From NCBI GenBank assembly GCA_030549495.1, contig JAUIRK010000119.1:62001-126000 (forward strand): a stretch of 64,000 bases of DNA, written 5' to 3'. Both the position numbers and the translations under genes were made by a program. The notes beneath the pieces are model-generated. The model was not told where the DNA came from, did no database searches, and saw only the letters and a program-made list of their open reading frames with translations. This document shows, in pieces, positions 35,077 to 44,999 of this stretch (the stretch's first letter is position 1; the number at the start of each line of letters is the position of its first letter). The stretch is from Nectonema munidae. Taxonomy: Eukaryota > Nematomorpha > Nectonematoida > Nectonematidae.

Positions 35077-35615
35077 TTAAAAATTTATTATTAGATAAAG
35101 AAAACTTAAACGAAGCAAGAATCGGTAGATGATCAGAAAAATACTGATGTAAGTTGAAAGCATCACACCGTAAAAAACAAATGGTACAAAATTGTTATCA
35201 AGCAAATAATCACTGGCAGGACGAGTTAGCTTAGTGATTAACGGTTTAAATGAATTTGATAGAAGAAGATTCATAAAGTTTTGGACATTCGTATTAGAGT
35301 CAATTTTAAATAAATTAAAGTTAAAGTCGCCCACTAGAATACTAAATTTTATATCAAAAGGATGACATGATAAAAAGGAATCAAATTCTGAAAAAAAAAC
35401 AAATCAATTAAAGTAGAATTTAATGAAGGTCTACGATAAATATTAGTGATATGGAAACAAGTAGAATGATCAAGATGAGTAGACATGGTAAACAGCTCAA
35501 AACTATTATAGTCACTATTATGAGTGAAAACATTATGCTTGATTGAGTTATGAATGTAAAATCCTAAGCCGCCATGAATTAAATTTACTTGTGAATTCCA
35601 AAGTATACTTATCAA
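35077..35615 (-). pseudogene. LINE apurinic endonuclease domain
   Basis: On the minus strand two overlapping frames carry the domain: GGLGFYIHNSIKHNVFTH and CFHITNIYRRPS (35615-35420), then MGDFNFNLFKIDSN (35334) and ITKLTRPASDYLLDN. The frame then changes to a stretch with SDHLPI (near 35135). GDFN and SDHLPI are the conserved catalytic blocks of LINE apurinic endonucleases. It lies directly upstream, in LINE sense, of the RT and is part of the same copy. It has at least two frame changes. The N-terminal catalytic blocks run into foreign LINE text at about 35640. Confidence 0.82.
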
Positions 35616-35639
35616 TCACAACCTTGGATTCAAATGAAT

Positions 35640-35875
35640 ACCCTACTTGTAGAAAAAACAGTTCATATAATTTTTCCTAATTTATGAATATTGGTTTCAG
35701 GAAAAAATATCACCACTAGATTTAGATTATTAATGATACAATTTAAATCCGAAGCGGCCTTTGTTCTAAAGATACTGCTATATCATCTGCAAAGGCTAGT
35801 GGCTGTCCAATATTATGATTTAAATCCTCAAATAGGTTATTTATATATATTAATAATAATAATGAAGACGTTCAA
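35640..35875 (-). pseudogene. Second LINE, RT active-site fragment
   Basis: The minus strand reads INNLFEDLNHNIGQPLAFADDIAVSL, with the FADD motif of a non-LTR RT. A frame change then leads to KAASDLNCIINNLN, the segment that normally follows. Wording differs from the RT at 33.8 kb, so it is a different LINE lineage. It directly precedes the endonuclease of the neighbouring LINE in the same orientation, giving a chimeric junction. Only about 75 codons remain. Confidence 0.7.
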
Positions 35876-36039
35876 CATTCATTCTTGATACCAGCCAAGT
35901 CCTAAACCTTTTTGCATTGTGCTAAAAGACCTCTCTGTCAGGACTTTCATACTAAAGATATTTCTCTTTTAATTAAAACACAAGTGCGATGACATCCCAA
36001 AGGAAACATACTGATCTGGTATTTGAACTATGCGAAGAA

Positions 36040-36205
36040 GTAAGTTTCTTTTGAATTTGAACAACAATGTGGACCTACTCAGTGTCTTCAGTTTTTTCAC
36101 CAAGGAAGGGTTTGTAGCACGAATGGCTTATCTTGCTGATATTTTTGAAACCCTAAATCAATTAAATAACAAATTACAGAAAAATAGAGGCAAAGCGATT
36201 TAGCA
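36040..36205 (+). pseudogene. hAT (ZBED5/FAM200-like) transposase fragment
   Basis: The plus frame reads LNNNVDLLSVFSVFFTKEGF, VARMAYLADIFETLNQLNNK, LQKNRGKAI and then a stop. AYLADIFE-x-LNQLN-x-x-LQ is a hallmark block of ZBED5/FAM200-type hAT transposases, also seen at 8213 and 61025. The DLL-x-x-F block before it fits the same family. Text on both sides is too decayed to follow. It is an isolated fragment of about 50 codons. Confidence 0.7.
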
Positions 36206-37278
36206 TTCTGATGGCATCTGATATTTCTGTCCCCTACTTTTCAAAAAATATTTGAAATCTCACTTTCATCAAAACAAATCATATCCACTACTTTTCTATA
36301 CATTGGCAATGATTTCAACTCAGCGAACTGGAGCCAAGTTATCCAGTAATATTCTACAATAGGTTAGAATTTTACGCATCTGAATCATCACATTTATCCA
36401 AAACTTCCTGTGTTGCTATGAAATAACCTAGGAAACAATAAATAATAAGAAAAAGATTATAAAATATAAAATATGACAATTCGATTAAAAAAAACTAATC
36501 ATTACAAACATAACAGTCACTTTTGGTTACAGTATCTCACAACTTGCTATTGCAACGAGTTTTGATTAAGGTGAGATTTGTAGATGAAATGTTGGGAAAA
36601 CTTGAATATTGAAACTTGAATTTAGGAAAACATGAAAAAATTTCTAAATTCTTCTTAAATTTAGCTATTAAAATAAAAAATGGAAAATTTTACATTTTTA
36701 AAAATAAATAATTAAAAAAGACTAAATTATTAAGATATTATTGACCTTGAATAAATTTTATCTTGTGAGTAAAAAGTTCATGTGTACCGTTTTCAATTCG
36801 CAATATTACTATGCATTTCACAAAATATAGATTGATAATAATAATCTATTTGCGCATTTGCCAGGTGATGCGTGCAAATTTTAATTCTTCTTAAAATTGG
36901 GTCTTCTTTTTGGGCTTGGGGTCTTCTTTTTGTCGTTCGGCCCATCGTTTTCAAGCGTGAATGCAGGAGTATTGTGTCTTGTGCAATAAACTGGAAGGAA
37001 GTTATGCGAGCATTGGCATTCATTCCAAGCATTCTCATAAAAATCAAAAATACTTCACGTTTCTTTTTGCAAGAGGGAACTTTCTGGAAAAAAGAGAATA
37101 ATTACCTTACACGTATACACCTACAATGAATACATAATGTCTTTTGGTGTGTGGGAAAATGTGTATGTAATTGCTGACTAACATGAAAGATTTGCACAAA
37201 ATTCTTTATATCAGGCCATTCACTCACCACAACACACGCGCGCATAAAACACCTTTTCTAAACTTTCGATGCCGCACA
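36206..37278. other. Intergenic DNA, no gene recognised
   Basis: A less AT-rich stretch at 36840-37090 has overlapping frames on both strands (85 and 84 residues) but no family resemblance. A duplicated GGGTCTTCTTTTTG lies at 36899 and 36919. Nothing supports a gene. Confidence 0.45.
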
Positions 37279-37286
37279 CTTTATTA

Positions 37287-37603
37287 CAGTGTTTCTCAAC
37301 GTGGTCCATATGGATCCCCAACGGGTCCAGAAAATATTTGAAGTGTCTTATAAATAAATTTGGTGAGGAAAAGTTCTGAATTTGAAAAAAAAATATGATA
37401 TATCATGGCAAATAGCTCAGTAATATGTGCATGCTTTCCCATTTTCACATCTTGTTGGATTCGCTTTGATACTAAAAGTAATTAAAGTATAATTTATTTT
37501 TAGCTATTTTTATTTTAAAGCTTTCAGTCTTGTTCTTTATCTGCATTCAAAAATTTTAAATTCAAAAAAAATTTTCTAGTTTAAAAATGGTTAAGAATCA
37601 CTA
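37287..37603. mobile_element. hAT MITE with 8-bp target duplication
   Basis: It starts CAGTGTTTCTCAACGTGGTCC and ends GGTTAAGAATCACTA, whose inverse is TAGTGATTCTTAACC, a standard hAT terminal pair. The flanks are CTTTATTA (37279-37286) and CTTTACTA (37604-37611), an 8-bp duplication with one mismatch, as expected for hAT. The subterminal CATATGGATCCCCAACGGG also fits. No coding capacity. Confidence 0.85.
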
Positions 37604-37611
37604 CTTTACTA

Positions 37612-37949
37612 GAACTTGTATAAAAAGAGTAGTGGAATATTTAAATGAGAATACACAATTTGGGCCGCTTTTTCGAAATTATGTTCATTGCATATAAAAC
37701 ACTGGGATATAAACAGGAGATGAGAATCCAAGCTAAATTCTCGACGACTATACCAAATCCTAAGGAGAATATGAGTGTTAATAAGGATTACCGTCACAAA
37801 GGGCCATCTTTAGTAAGTTAATTTGTTTGTATTTAAAAATAAGCCTATCCCTATTTATTCCACCCTCTCAAATTCCTGTCTGTGCCCCTTAATATATCAA
37901 AGAGGGCGTAGCCAGTTGGGACAGAAGGGAGGGGAGGGGGTGGATACAA
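37612..37949. other. Intergenic DNA with a transposon-end-like patch
   Basis: No gene. At 37895-37940, GAGGGCGTAGCCAGTTGGGAC followed by a GGAGGGGAGGGGG run resembles the GGCGTAGCCAG end motif seen at 18160 and 47438, without a partner. Confidence 0.45.
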
Positions 37950-38339
37950 TTCTAGGTACATTACTCGAAATCAATTCCTCGACAGTAAATTTCTCGAACT
38001 ATCAATTGCTCGAAGCACCACGTAAACTGCGCCGTCTCACGATGCGTCAACAGAGCTGGATATAAAAGGAGCCACAACACTCACTTTAGCAATGGAAGAT
38101 TGTTGAAAGTAATTTCGAAGCTCGAAGCACGACGTAAATACGTATCATTAGACTTGTCTTACAATATTCCCTTAAGTGCTAATACTCATCACTGGATTGT
38201 CTATTGTTCCTATTTTCCTGTTTTTTTTCCTATAATTATTTTCTATTTCAGTAATTTTTGAGATCTCGAACCCTAGTGATGGACATTGAAAGGGAAAAAT
38301 GAAAGAAGTTGTGTTTGGATGGTATATATATATATATTG

Positions 38340-39818
38340 GATAAAACAGTGAACAATAAGATTTACTGAAAATGTGAAATGTGCAAAAAATCACTGTCAA
38401 TGTTAGTATCTAGAGACGAAGTGGGAATCAGAAACATGCAGGAGATGACGCTGAAATTGATGCCGCTAAAGCCATGGAAAAAGTGAGAAAATATGCAATA
38501 AATAGTCAAGATACACCCCATTATAATGTATCATGTGTTCAATTGAAGTAGGTGTTGCTGCAGTGGTGAAGCTCCCCTCAGTATCAAATATGAAAAGAAC
38601 CATGCGTATTATACGCGCAAGGGAATATACTGGACCTGCTTTGCCTAATAGCTACCTCGATCTTAACATTCCAGAAGTGTTTACCAAAACCATCAAAGGA
38701 GATTTATTCCTTATTTATGACTCTGGTCCCACAAATGATCGTATTTTAATTTTTGCAACCGAAAGCAATCTCGATATATTAGCACGTTCTAAGCCCTGCT
38801 ACGCTGATGCAACTTTTAAAACTGTGTCTTTGATTTTTGGTCAACTGTATACAACACATGGCTTGACGTCAGGTAATGTAATACCTCTCGTATATGCACT
38901 GTCACTTAACAAAACCGAATAAACCTATAAGAGATTCTTGACGGCTCTTAAAGAAAAAATCTCCATATTCCAAATATTAACAATAATAATGGATTTTTAA
39001 CTTGCCATGGTTAAGGCCATAGAACAAGAATTTCCATTGTCTAAATGTAGTGTGGGCGTTTTTTTCATTTCAGTCAAAGGCTTTATCGAAAAATCCAAGC
39101 GAGTGGCCTTAAGATAATGTACCACACCAATGCTGAATTTCTTAGTAAAGTTCGTCTTTTATCTGCGTAGCATTTATACCTATACCCAAAGTTATGGAAA
39201 CATTTGAATTTCTAGTTGAAAAAGAAGTTTTTCCAGAAAAAAAGAGTTTTTATTTTGGAGACACGTGGATTGGACGGCCGTATAGACGCAGCCGTAGACG
39301 TGCTTCTTTGTTTAAACATGAAAGGTGAAACTGTTTCGATAATGTTGTAGAAGGAATGTCGGAAACAAAAGTAAGATAAAGGTAAGATTAGATGTTTTTA
39401 TCGAGAAGGCACAATTGCGCCGCTTGTATCGAACTATGAAGAAAGTAGGCTTGATGCGGATTCGAACCCAAGACCTTGAGTTATCGAAACACAGTATCTA
39501 ACCAACCTTACTCACGCCTCCTTTTAAATAAAGGAATGTCGAAAAGAAGCAATGCAATTGAAAAGTGGCACAACAGTTTGAACATCAAATAGGTGCTCGT
39601 CATCCCTCTATTTGGGAATTTTATAGATGGACTAAAGAGAGAACAAAGTTTACAAGAATTGCGAATAGAGACATTTGTGGGAGGAGTGGGTGCAGCTGAG
39701 TGCAGAAAAATGTACCGTGACTGTTCAATGCGATTAAGAACATTGTGTCAAACTATGACACAACAAACAATGTTGAAGAATATTTAAGAAGTGTTGCATA
39801 TAATATTTCATACAAATA
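38340..39818 (+). pseudogene. FLYWCH-type MULE transposase, broken
   Basis: The N-terminus shows a KCEMCKKSL patch like the end of a FLYWCH zinc finger, then GNQKHAGDDAEIDAAKAMEK (typical H-AGD...AAK linker). The best frame (38533-38922) carries MKRTMRIIRARE, FLIYDSG, RILIFATESNLDILARSKPC, YADATFKTVSLIFGQLYTTH and IPLVYALSLNKTE. These are the MULE catalytic domain start, with D in Y-x-DATF as the first acidic residue. Later pieces are NAIEKWHNSLN, HPSIWEFYRWTKERTKF and IVSNYDTTNNVEEYL, in several frames. At least four frame changes are present and the SINE lies before NAIEKWHNSLN. This family is common in arthropods. Confidence 0.85.
39362..39530 (-). mobile_element. tRNA-derived SINE, family A (copy 2), inside the MULE
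   Basis: On the minus strand it begins GGAGGCGTGAGTAAGGTTGG with the D-arm-like GTTGGTTAGA and a perfect B-box GGTTCGAATCC (39458-39468, inverted). The body runs towards 39380. It is flanked by the direct repeat AAGGAATGTCG (39351-39361 and 39531-39541), an 11-bp target duplication. The MULE coding text continues after it, so the SINE is younger than the MULE. Confidence 0.9.
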
Positions 39819-40376
39819 AAGTAGATATTAACAACAATAGTTATATATTTTTTATTTTTTTAAATCACAAAGAATAAGAGTAATAATAAAAATTTACCCT
39901 TTATTTTAAGCTATGAGGAAAAAGCAATGTAGTAAAAAATGAGACCTGCAATACTCGTTCTTCACTTTTAACTCTTCAGTTAACAAGAATAAAGTTGTAT
40001 TATTTTATCGTATAGTAAATATTAAAAACAATGTAGTTTTATTTTTTTTGAGCAATTGATAGTTCGAGAAATTATCTTTCGAGCAATTGATTTCGAGCAA
40101 TTTACCGGATACCAGAGGGTACATCCCACTAACTTCGTTTGGTAAAGGACTTTATATGATGTATTGTTTATAATCATAATACTAAATGGACTAGATTTAG
40201 AGTTCATAAATATGTTTACAGACTATAAAATAAAACTTTGGGAAACTTTTAAGACTTTAAGCCCAGGTAATGCGCACTTTCTTAACGCTGAAAAGCTAAA
40301 ACCTCTACTATTTTTCAAAAAAACGATAAACTGACAATAAAAATGTTCTTCAGACCAACTTAAAGCTGAGTGCAGA

Positions 40377-40522
40377 AATGCTTGCTGGAGGTTTGGCTGC
40401 AGTGTGTTTGGGGTGTTTGCAGTGTGTCTTTATTTGCATGTTGGCTCTTCGTTTGGCTTTGCAGTGCGTCTTTATTTGCATGCTGGATATTGGTTTGGGT
40501 TTGAGATAATTTGCATAGTACA
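40377..40522 (-). repeat. Partial LTR, copy 1
   Basis: On the minus strand it begins TGTACTATGCAAATTATC and carries three octamer motifs (ATTTGCAT at 40432, 40473 and 40508). The text matches the LTR at 43064-43481, but the short internal array is shorter here. Its far side is cut off. Confidence 0.8.
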
Positions 40523-40533
40523 ATCTTCCGCCT

Positions 40534-40980
40534 TCAAGGTGAGAAACGAATTGGGGGTCGGCGTTTTGGAGAGCTTCTCCTGGGCAGGACAGGTTCGTTT
40601 TCGTAACAATCTTCCAATTCGTTTTCCTCTCTTTGTGCCGTGCTCTCTAACCCAGAGATTTCACTTGTCTCCGTTATTGGGGGGTCGTTGCTAGATACGT
40701 CAGCTTTACATGGAGCAAGATCGCTAGTATTGACTGTAGTTTCGAATCCGTTAGGGAAGCGTACGTATGCGTAGTTGGGGTTAGCTTCAATCAGGTCGAC
40801 GCTTTCAACAACTCCGTCATTTTTGCTTGAAATGGGCGCCCGTCTCAACCAAACTCGTCCTGGTTGAAGCATCCACAAAGGCAAAGGATCGACAAAGTAT
40901 GAGCGTCTGTCATGGCCAAAAAAGCGCTCGTGTGGAGTTTTATTTGTAGCAGAACAAAGAAGAGCACGAGTAGCGTCCAA
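40534..40980 (-). pseudogene. LTR-element fossil: integrase C-terminal part
   Basis: The minus-strand text includes NKTPHERFFGHDRRS, PLPLWMLQPGRVWLRR, SVDLIEANPNYAYVRFPNG and TVNTSDLAPC. These are typical of the region after the integrase core in Gypsy-group pol proteins, where the chain ends with a basic, proline-rich tail. It sits directly next to the LTR at 40377-40522, the position expected for the end of pol in that orientation. It is one part of the broken element described at 40377-43481. The function in a living element would be DNA binding during integration. Confidence 0.8.
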
Positions 40981-41009
40981 TACTTCATCTAGAACTTCTT
41001 CCCAGTACT

Positions 41010-41810
41010 TTGTTTCAATTGCATGAAAGCATAAAAATCAAGTATGGTGGCAAGAAAACTGCTTTGTCCTTGGGGTCACTAGAAACCATGAAGGTAGAAT
41101 CTCCCAAACTTTTCCAGAATCTCTCAAAAAAATGTCATCCCATCGCTACGAAATCACGACACTATTCTTCGGAAGACGCGAAATTCATAAAGCAACAGAT
41201 TCAGAGACTTCGCGAAGAGAAAATTATCGAAGAAAGTTCATCGCCATGGAGGGCACAAATCGTGGTAACACATAATGGAGGAAAAGCAAGAATGACGATT
41301 GACTACAGCCAAACGGTGAACAAGTTCACCATGTTAGACCATATCCGCTGCCTAAAATTCATGATATCGTTAATGAAGTAGCGAAATATTCCTTTTTTAC
41401 AACTTTAGACCTCAAGTCAGCATATCATCAAGTTCCTCTTCGTCCAGAAGAAAAACCATTTACAGCTTTTGAAGGTATGGGAAAACTGTATCAATTCACT
41501 CGAATACCATTTGGACTTACGAACGCTGTTCCTGTTTTTCAAAGAATGATAGACGACATAATCTTCAAGTACAAATGTGCTGGTACATTTGCTTACTTAG
41601 ATAACATTACGGTATGTGGAAATACCATGGAAGAACACAACAGAAACCTGGCTCGCTTCCTAGAGGCTGCTCAACAATGCAACTTGACCTTTAACAAAGA
41701 AAAGTGTGTATTCTCAACAAATCTACTTGGATACCACATCAAAAAAGGAGTCCTCAGTCCAGACACCGAACGCGTTCAACCCTTACTCGATCTTCATCCA
41801 CCAAGAAGCA
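41010..41810 (+). pseudogene. LTR-element fossil: reverse transcriptase part
   Basis: The plus-strand text shows QIQRLREEKIIEESSSPWRA, FFTTLDLKSAYHQVPLRPEE, FTRIPFGLTNAVPVFQRMID and NLTFNKEKCVFS. These are the finger and palm blocks of Gypsy-group reverse transcriptase. The part lies in the opposite orientation to the neighbouring integrase part and LTR, which shows that the element has been rearranged. It ends where an LTR-derived segment begins near 41811. It belongs to the broken element described at 40377-43481. Confidence 0.85.
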
Positions 41811-41935
41811 AAAGAGCAAAGTGCAATCACCGCTGCATCTCCGTATTCAAATTATGGATGCTATATAAGCGCATGAATTATGGGCACATTATCTAGTTTG
41901 CTGTTTTGTGCAATAAAGCCTTTAAACTCTTTTTG
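41811..41935 (+). repeat. LTR-derived segment with TATA and poly(A) signals
   Basis: About 122 bp here are the inverse of 43064-43187 in the full LTR. It carries CTATATAAGCGC (TATA-like) and, 60 bp on, TGTGCAATAAAGCC (poly(A) signal), so it is the promoter and R/U5 part of an LTR. The gag part follows directly, as in the usual order of an LTR element. Confidence 0.75.
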
Positions 41936-41958
41936 TTTTCACGGTTTATTACAATTTA

Positions 41959-43065
41959 TTGCACAATAATTTTATGGATAATTTCTTAAAGCCTGATCGT
42001 TTTGGCGCAAACATCGAATCTCCCAACGCTGACAAAGAATGGCAACACTGGCTTAAAACATTCGAAAATTTTCTTCTTGTGGCAAAAATTTCTGATGATA
42101 GAAAATTGCTCCTCCTAGAAAATTACGTCTCTCCAGCAGTTTACCAGTATATCACAGACGCCAAAGATTACCCTGATGCTATAGCAACCCTGAAGAAGCT
42201 CTATAGCAAGCCAAAGAATGAAATATTTTCACGATTCATTTTATCCTCAACAAAGCAAAACCCGGACAGTCCATTAGCGAATTCTTCCAAAATCTACAAA
42301 GAGCTAGCAAAGACTGTGACTTCAAAGCTGTTTCTGCTGAACACTACCGTCAAGAGTATATACGTGATGCATTAATAAGTGGTTTAAACAACAACTACAT
42401 TAGACAAAGGCTTCTGGAAAGTGCAACTCTGGATCTCCAACAAGCACATGACGGAGCGAGATCCCTTGAAAACGCTCAAAATAATTCCGAAAAGTATATC
42501 CATCCGCACTCCTTTGCCTCAACAAGCAAAACTCAACCAGAAATCGCAAACCGGACCAGCTCTGACCATTCAGAACCTTTGGCAGCATTGGAGGAAGATG
42601 CTTCTGAAAGTGCATGGGATAAACTGGCTGCAGCAAAGCTCAAGTGTTACTTTTGTGGTAACAATCGACATAAAACTCGCAACGACTGTCCAGCAAGAGA
42701 AGCAAAGTGTTTTAAGTGTGGAAAGTTGGGTCATTTTTCAAGAGTTTGTAGAGGTAAGAGTAAGAACTTATCCTGCACGAATCTCAATGGCTTGACAAAG
42801 TCCGTCACAACTGGACTTGTGAACATGAACAGAGCAAGCATACTGTTCGACACAGGGTCCTCAACAAACTTCATTAAAGAAAGTTTCGCAAAGAAAATCA
42901 AAGTAGCAATACTAAGCACGAAAGAGAGGGTGGAACTAGCGAATCTAGCACACACCCAAACATTGGGATTTTGTAAAGCACAACTGGCACTAGAGAATCG
43001 GGCCTATGCAGATGTACGGTTTTTTGTCCTCAAAGATTTGATAGCTGACGTTATCCTTGGCGAAG
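41959..43065 (+). pseudogene. LTR-element fossil: gag and protease parts
   Basis: The plus-strand text has a gag-like N-terminus (KEWQHWLKTFENFLLVAKIS, YPDAIATLKKLYSKPKNEIF). Two zinc knuckles follow (CYFCGNNRHKTRNDCP and CFKCGKLGHFSRVC), and then a retroviral-type aspartic protease with ILFDTGSSTNFI and DLIADVILGEEF. This is the standard gag-protease order of Gypsy-group elements, with tandem CCHC knuckles for nucleic-acid binding. It follows an LTR-derived segment and runs into an LTR of opposite orientation near 43064. It is one part of the broken element described at 40377-43481. Confidence 0.85.
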
Positions 43066-43481
43066 AGTTTAAAGGCTTTATTGCACAAAACAGCAAACTA
43101 GATAATGTGCCCATAATTCCTGCGCTTATATAGCATCCATAATTCGAATACGGAGATGCAGCGGTGATTGCACTTTGCTCTTTTACGTGCACATTATTTG
43201 CATGGTGACGCTTTCCTTTTCTTGGATGTGAGTTCCTTAGTAATTAGAATGCTTGCTGGTGGTTTGGCTGCAGTGTGTTTGGGGTGTTTGCAGTGTGGGT
43301 TTATTTGCATGTTGGCTCTTCGTTTGGCTTTGCAGTGTGTGTCTTTATTTGCATGTTGGCTCTTCGTTTGGCTTTGCAGTGCGTGTCTTTATTTGCATGT
43401 TGGCTCTTCGTTTGGCTTTGCAGTGCGTCTTTATTTGCATACTGGATATTGGTTTGGGTTTGAGATAATTTGCATAGTACA
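43064..43481 (-). repeat. LTR, copy 2, with 44-bp octamer array
   Basis: On the minus strand it begins TGTACTATGC, includes a 44-bp tandem array (43303-43440), then the TATA-like and AATAAA signals, and is about 418 bp long. ATTTGCAT occurs at 43196, 43303, 43347, 43391, 43433 and 43468. Confidence 0.8.
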
Positions 43482-44546
43482 CTGATTGAAAAAGACTTAT
43501 GAGATTCAAAAAATTCCAATAAAAAGTTTTTTTAAATTTACTTTTGTAACTTGTGTCTATTTGAACGGTAAACAACACCAGAACTAGAAAAATAACCGAA
43601 AGAACAAAGTTTAAAAGATGTTCGGGGATACTGCTGGTTCAAAATAAACGGTTTCACTCGATTTCTAAAATTTACAAAAATTTTGTCAAATAACGTTGGC
43701 TTTTGTTATTATTAAAGTAGCAAAATGAAAAGAATTGTGAGTTTAATACGTTTATCTAATCTGCTTACAAAAAAAGTATAAAAAAGAGGGTAATTTTACA
43801 TTAGAAGTAATAAAATTATTTTGAGATCAAGTAGGATAAACACAAAAAATTCAGAGAATTCCACTAAGAATAATCAATTAGCAAACAATCACAAAAATTA
43901 AAAGGACACTACTTTTAAATTTTTAAAGTAGATACTCATCAAAGAAAAAAATGCATATTTCATCACTACAACTATCTCTACTGCAATATTTATATATTAA
44001 CCTTCGAAATAAATTGAAGTTAGATTTGCGATAAAACTATAACATCGAGCGTATAAGAATGTTAAAATCTTTGTTAAAACTTGTGATATTTGAAGGAAAA
44101 TTTTTTAGAGATCAAGATTTGTAATATAATCAATTACGGCAAGTATAAGAGACAAAGAACCGTTTATATTTATTAATTAGCTTGTTTGTTAGTTTATTTA
44201 TGCGTTAATTTAATTTAATTTTGGCTGGGTCGTTTATAAAATTTGGTTAGTTACTTCTCTTGTATGTATGTTTTTAGTTATTTTATTTGGTAGTGCATTG
44301 ATTTATTTATTAAAAAAGTTTAGTTTAGAGTCTTTGTTTCTTATTGGGCTGATTATGACCTATTTTGTTATATGAGTTAGTTTGATTTTAATTTTAAAAT
44401 TTATAATTAGTCTGTTTGTTAGATATTTTTAGTTATTATAATTAGTTTACTTTTCGTTATTTAATTAGTGTGTCTATGTTTGCTTTTAGTTTATATTTTG
44501 AAGTTGTATTATATGTTCATTTTTTTATTTTATAGTCTATATGAGG
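43482..44546. other. Intergenic DNA, TTAGTTTG-rich
   Basis: No gene was recognised. From about 44170 to 44545 the plus strand is rich in T and G with recurring TTAGTTTG, TTTGTTAG and TTTTTAGTTATT words. The same texture resumes at 44905-44990 after the small hAT element, so that element probably inserted into this tract. Confidence 0.5.
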
Positions 44547-44548
44547 GT

Positions 44549-44898
44549 TTCTCAACTGATGGGGTTACTGCGAGAAATAGTAATGTATTTTTTATGTTTA
44601 GGTTTGGATGTTTTTAAAAAAACTTTTCAATCAGATATCATAGAGAAGCAGTAAGAAACTTATCCAGCTCTACTAATAAATATGATAAGGAAAGATTTCT
44701 CAAAGTAGTACGAATAATATTATATCACTTTTTAATTATCATATATTTTTAAAATAGGCTGAGAATCCTTTTTTGTCTTTACTTGTATTCCTTTCTTTAC
44801 TGTGATAAAAATATACGAAAATATTTTTCGCGTAGTGTTCCTTGAAAGCTTTAATATATTCCAAGTGTTCCGCCAAGGTAAAAAGGTTGAGAAACGCT
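44549..44898. mobile_element. hAT-like MITE
   Basis: The ends are GAGGGTTTCTCAACTGATGGGG and, inverted, GAGCGTTTCTCAACCTTTTTAC. These are hAT-type terminal repeats with TTTCTCAAC. The interior is non-coding. Candidate duplications (GTCTATAT / GAGTATTT) match only partly, so the edges are approximate. Confidence 0.65.
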
Positions 44899-44999
44899 CG
44901 AGTATTTAGTTAGTTTTTTAATAGTGAGCTAGGCAGATAAAATTAGTAGTACGCTTGCTTGTCTCTTATTTTATGAGTTATTTATTTAATTTTAAATAT

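Larger units (their letters stand above)
32690..35640 (-). mobile_element. CR1/L2-like non-LTR retrotransposon (LINE)
   Basis: A LINE on the minus strand. In its own 5'-3' direction it has an endonuclease (35615-35077), a reverse transcriptase (34600-33440), a C-terminal region (33398-32952) and an untranslated 3' part. That 3' part carries a GCGGCTTTATGGCC hairpin-like motif (32756-32780) and ends in a T/A-rich tail on the plus strand. It is about 2.9 kb, so ORF1 and the 5' end are missing. This is usual 5' truncation of LINEs. Confidence 0.85.
37950..40114 (+). mobile_element. MULE (Mutator-like) transposon with ~65-bp inverted ends
   Basis: The left end (37950-38018) and the inverse of the right end (40050-40114) share TACTCGAAATCAATTCCTCG / TGCTCGAAATCAATTGCTCG and then AATTTCTCGAACTATCAATTGCTC. 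The repeat itself is built of GCTCGAA-type short units. It encodes a broken MULE transposase on the plus strand and is interrupted by a SINE at 39362-39530. Target duplications of 8-9 bp were not resolved. Confidence 0.85.
40377..43481 (-). mobile_element. Gypsy-group LTR retrotransposon fossil, rearranged
   Basis: This GC-richer block holds parts of an LTR element of the Gypsy/Ty3 group: two LTR copies in minus orientation (40377-40522, partial; about 43064-43481), an integrase C-terminal part (minus strand, 40534-40980), a reverse transcriptase part (plus strand, about 41010-41810) and a gag-protease part (plus strand, about 41959-43065). The order and orientation of parts are not those of an intact element, so it is broken and rearranged, with several breaks. 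The LTR copies look about 95 % or more alike where they overlap, suggesting a fairly recent insertion. A purine-rich GAAGGCGGAAGA (minus strand) lies beside the 40.5-kb LTR, as expected for a polypurine tract. Confidence 0.85.

Noticed and set aside
36793-37129. Overlapping 84- and 85-residue frames on opposite strands as a host exon
   Set aside because: Neither shows a known domain, and the overlap on both strands is expected from local base composition.
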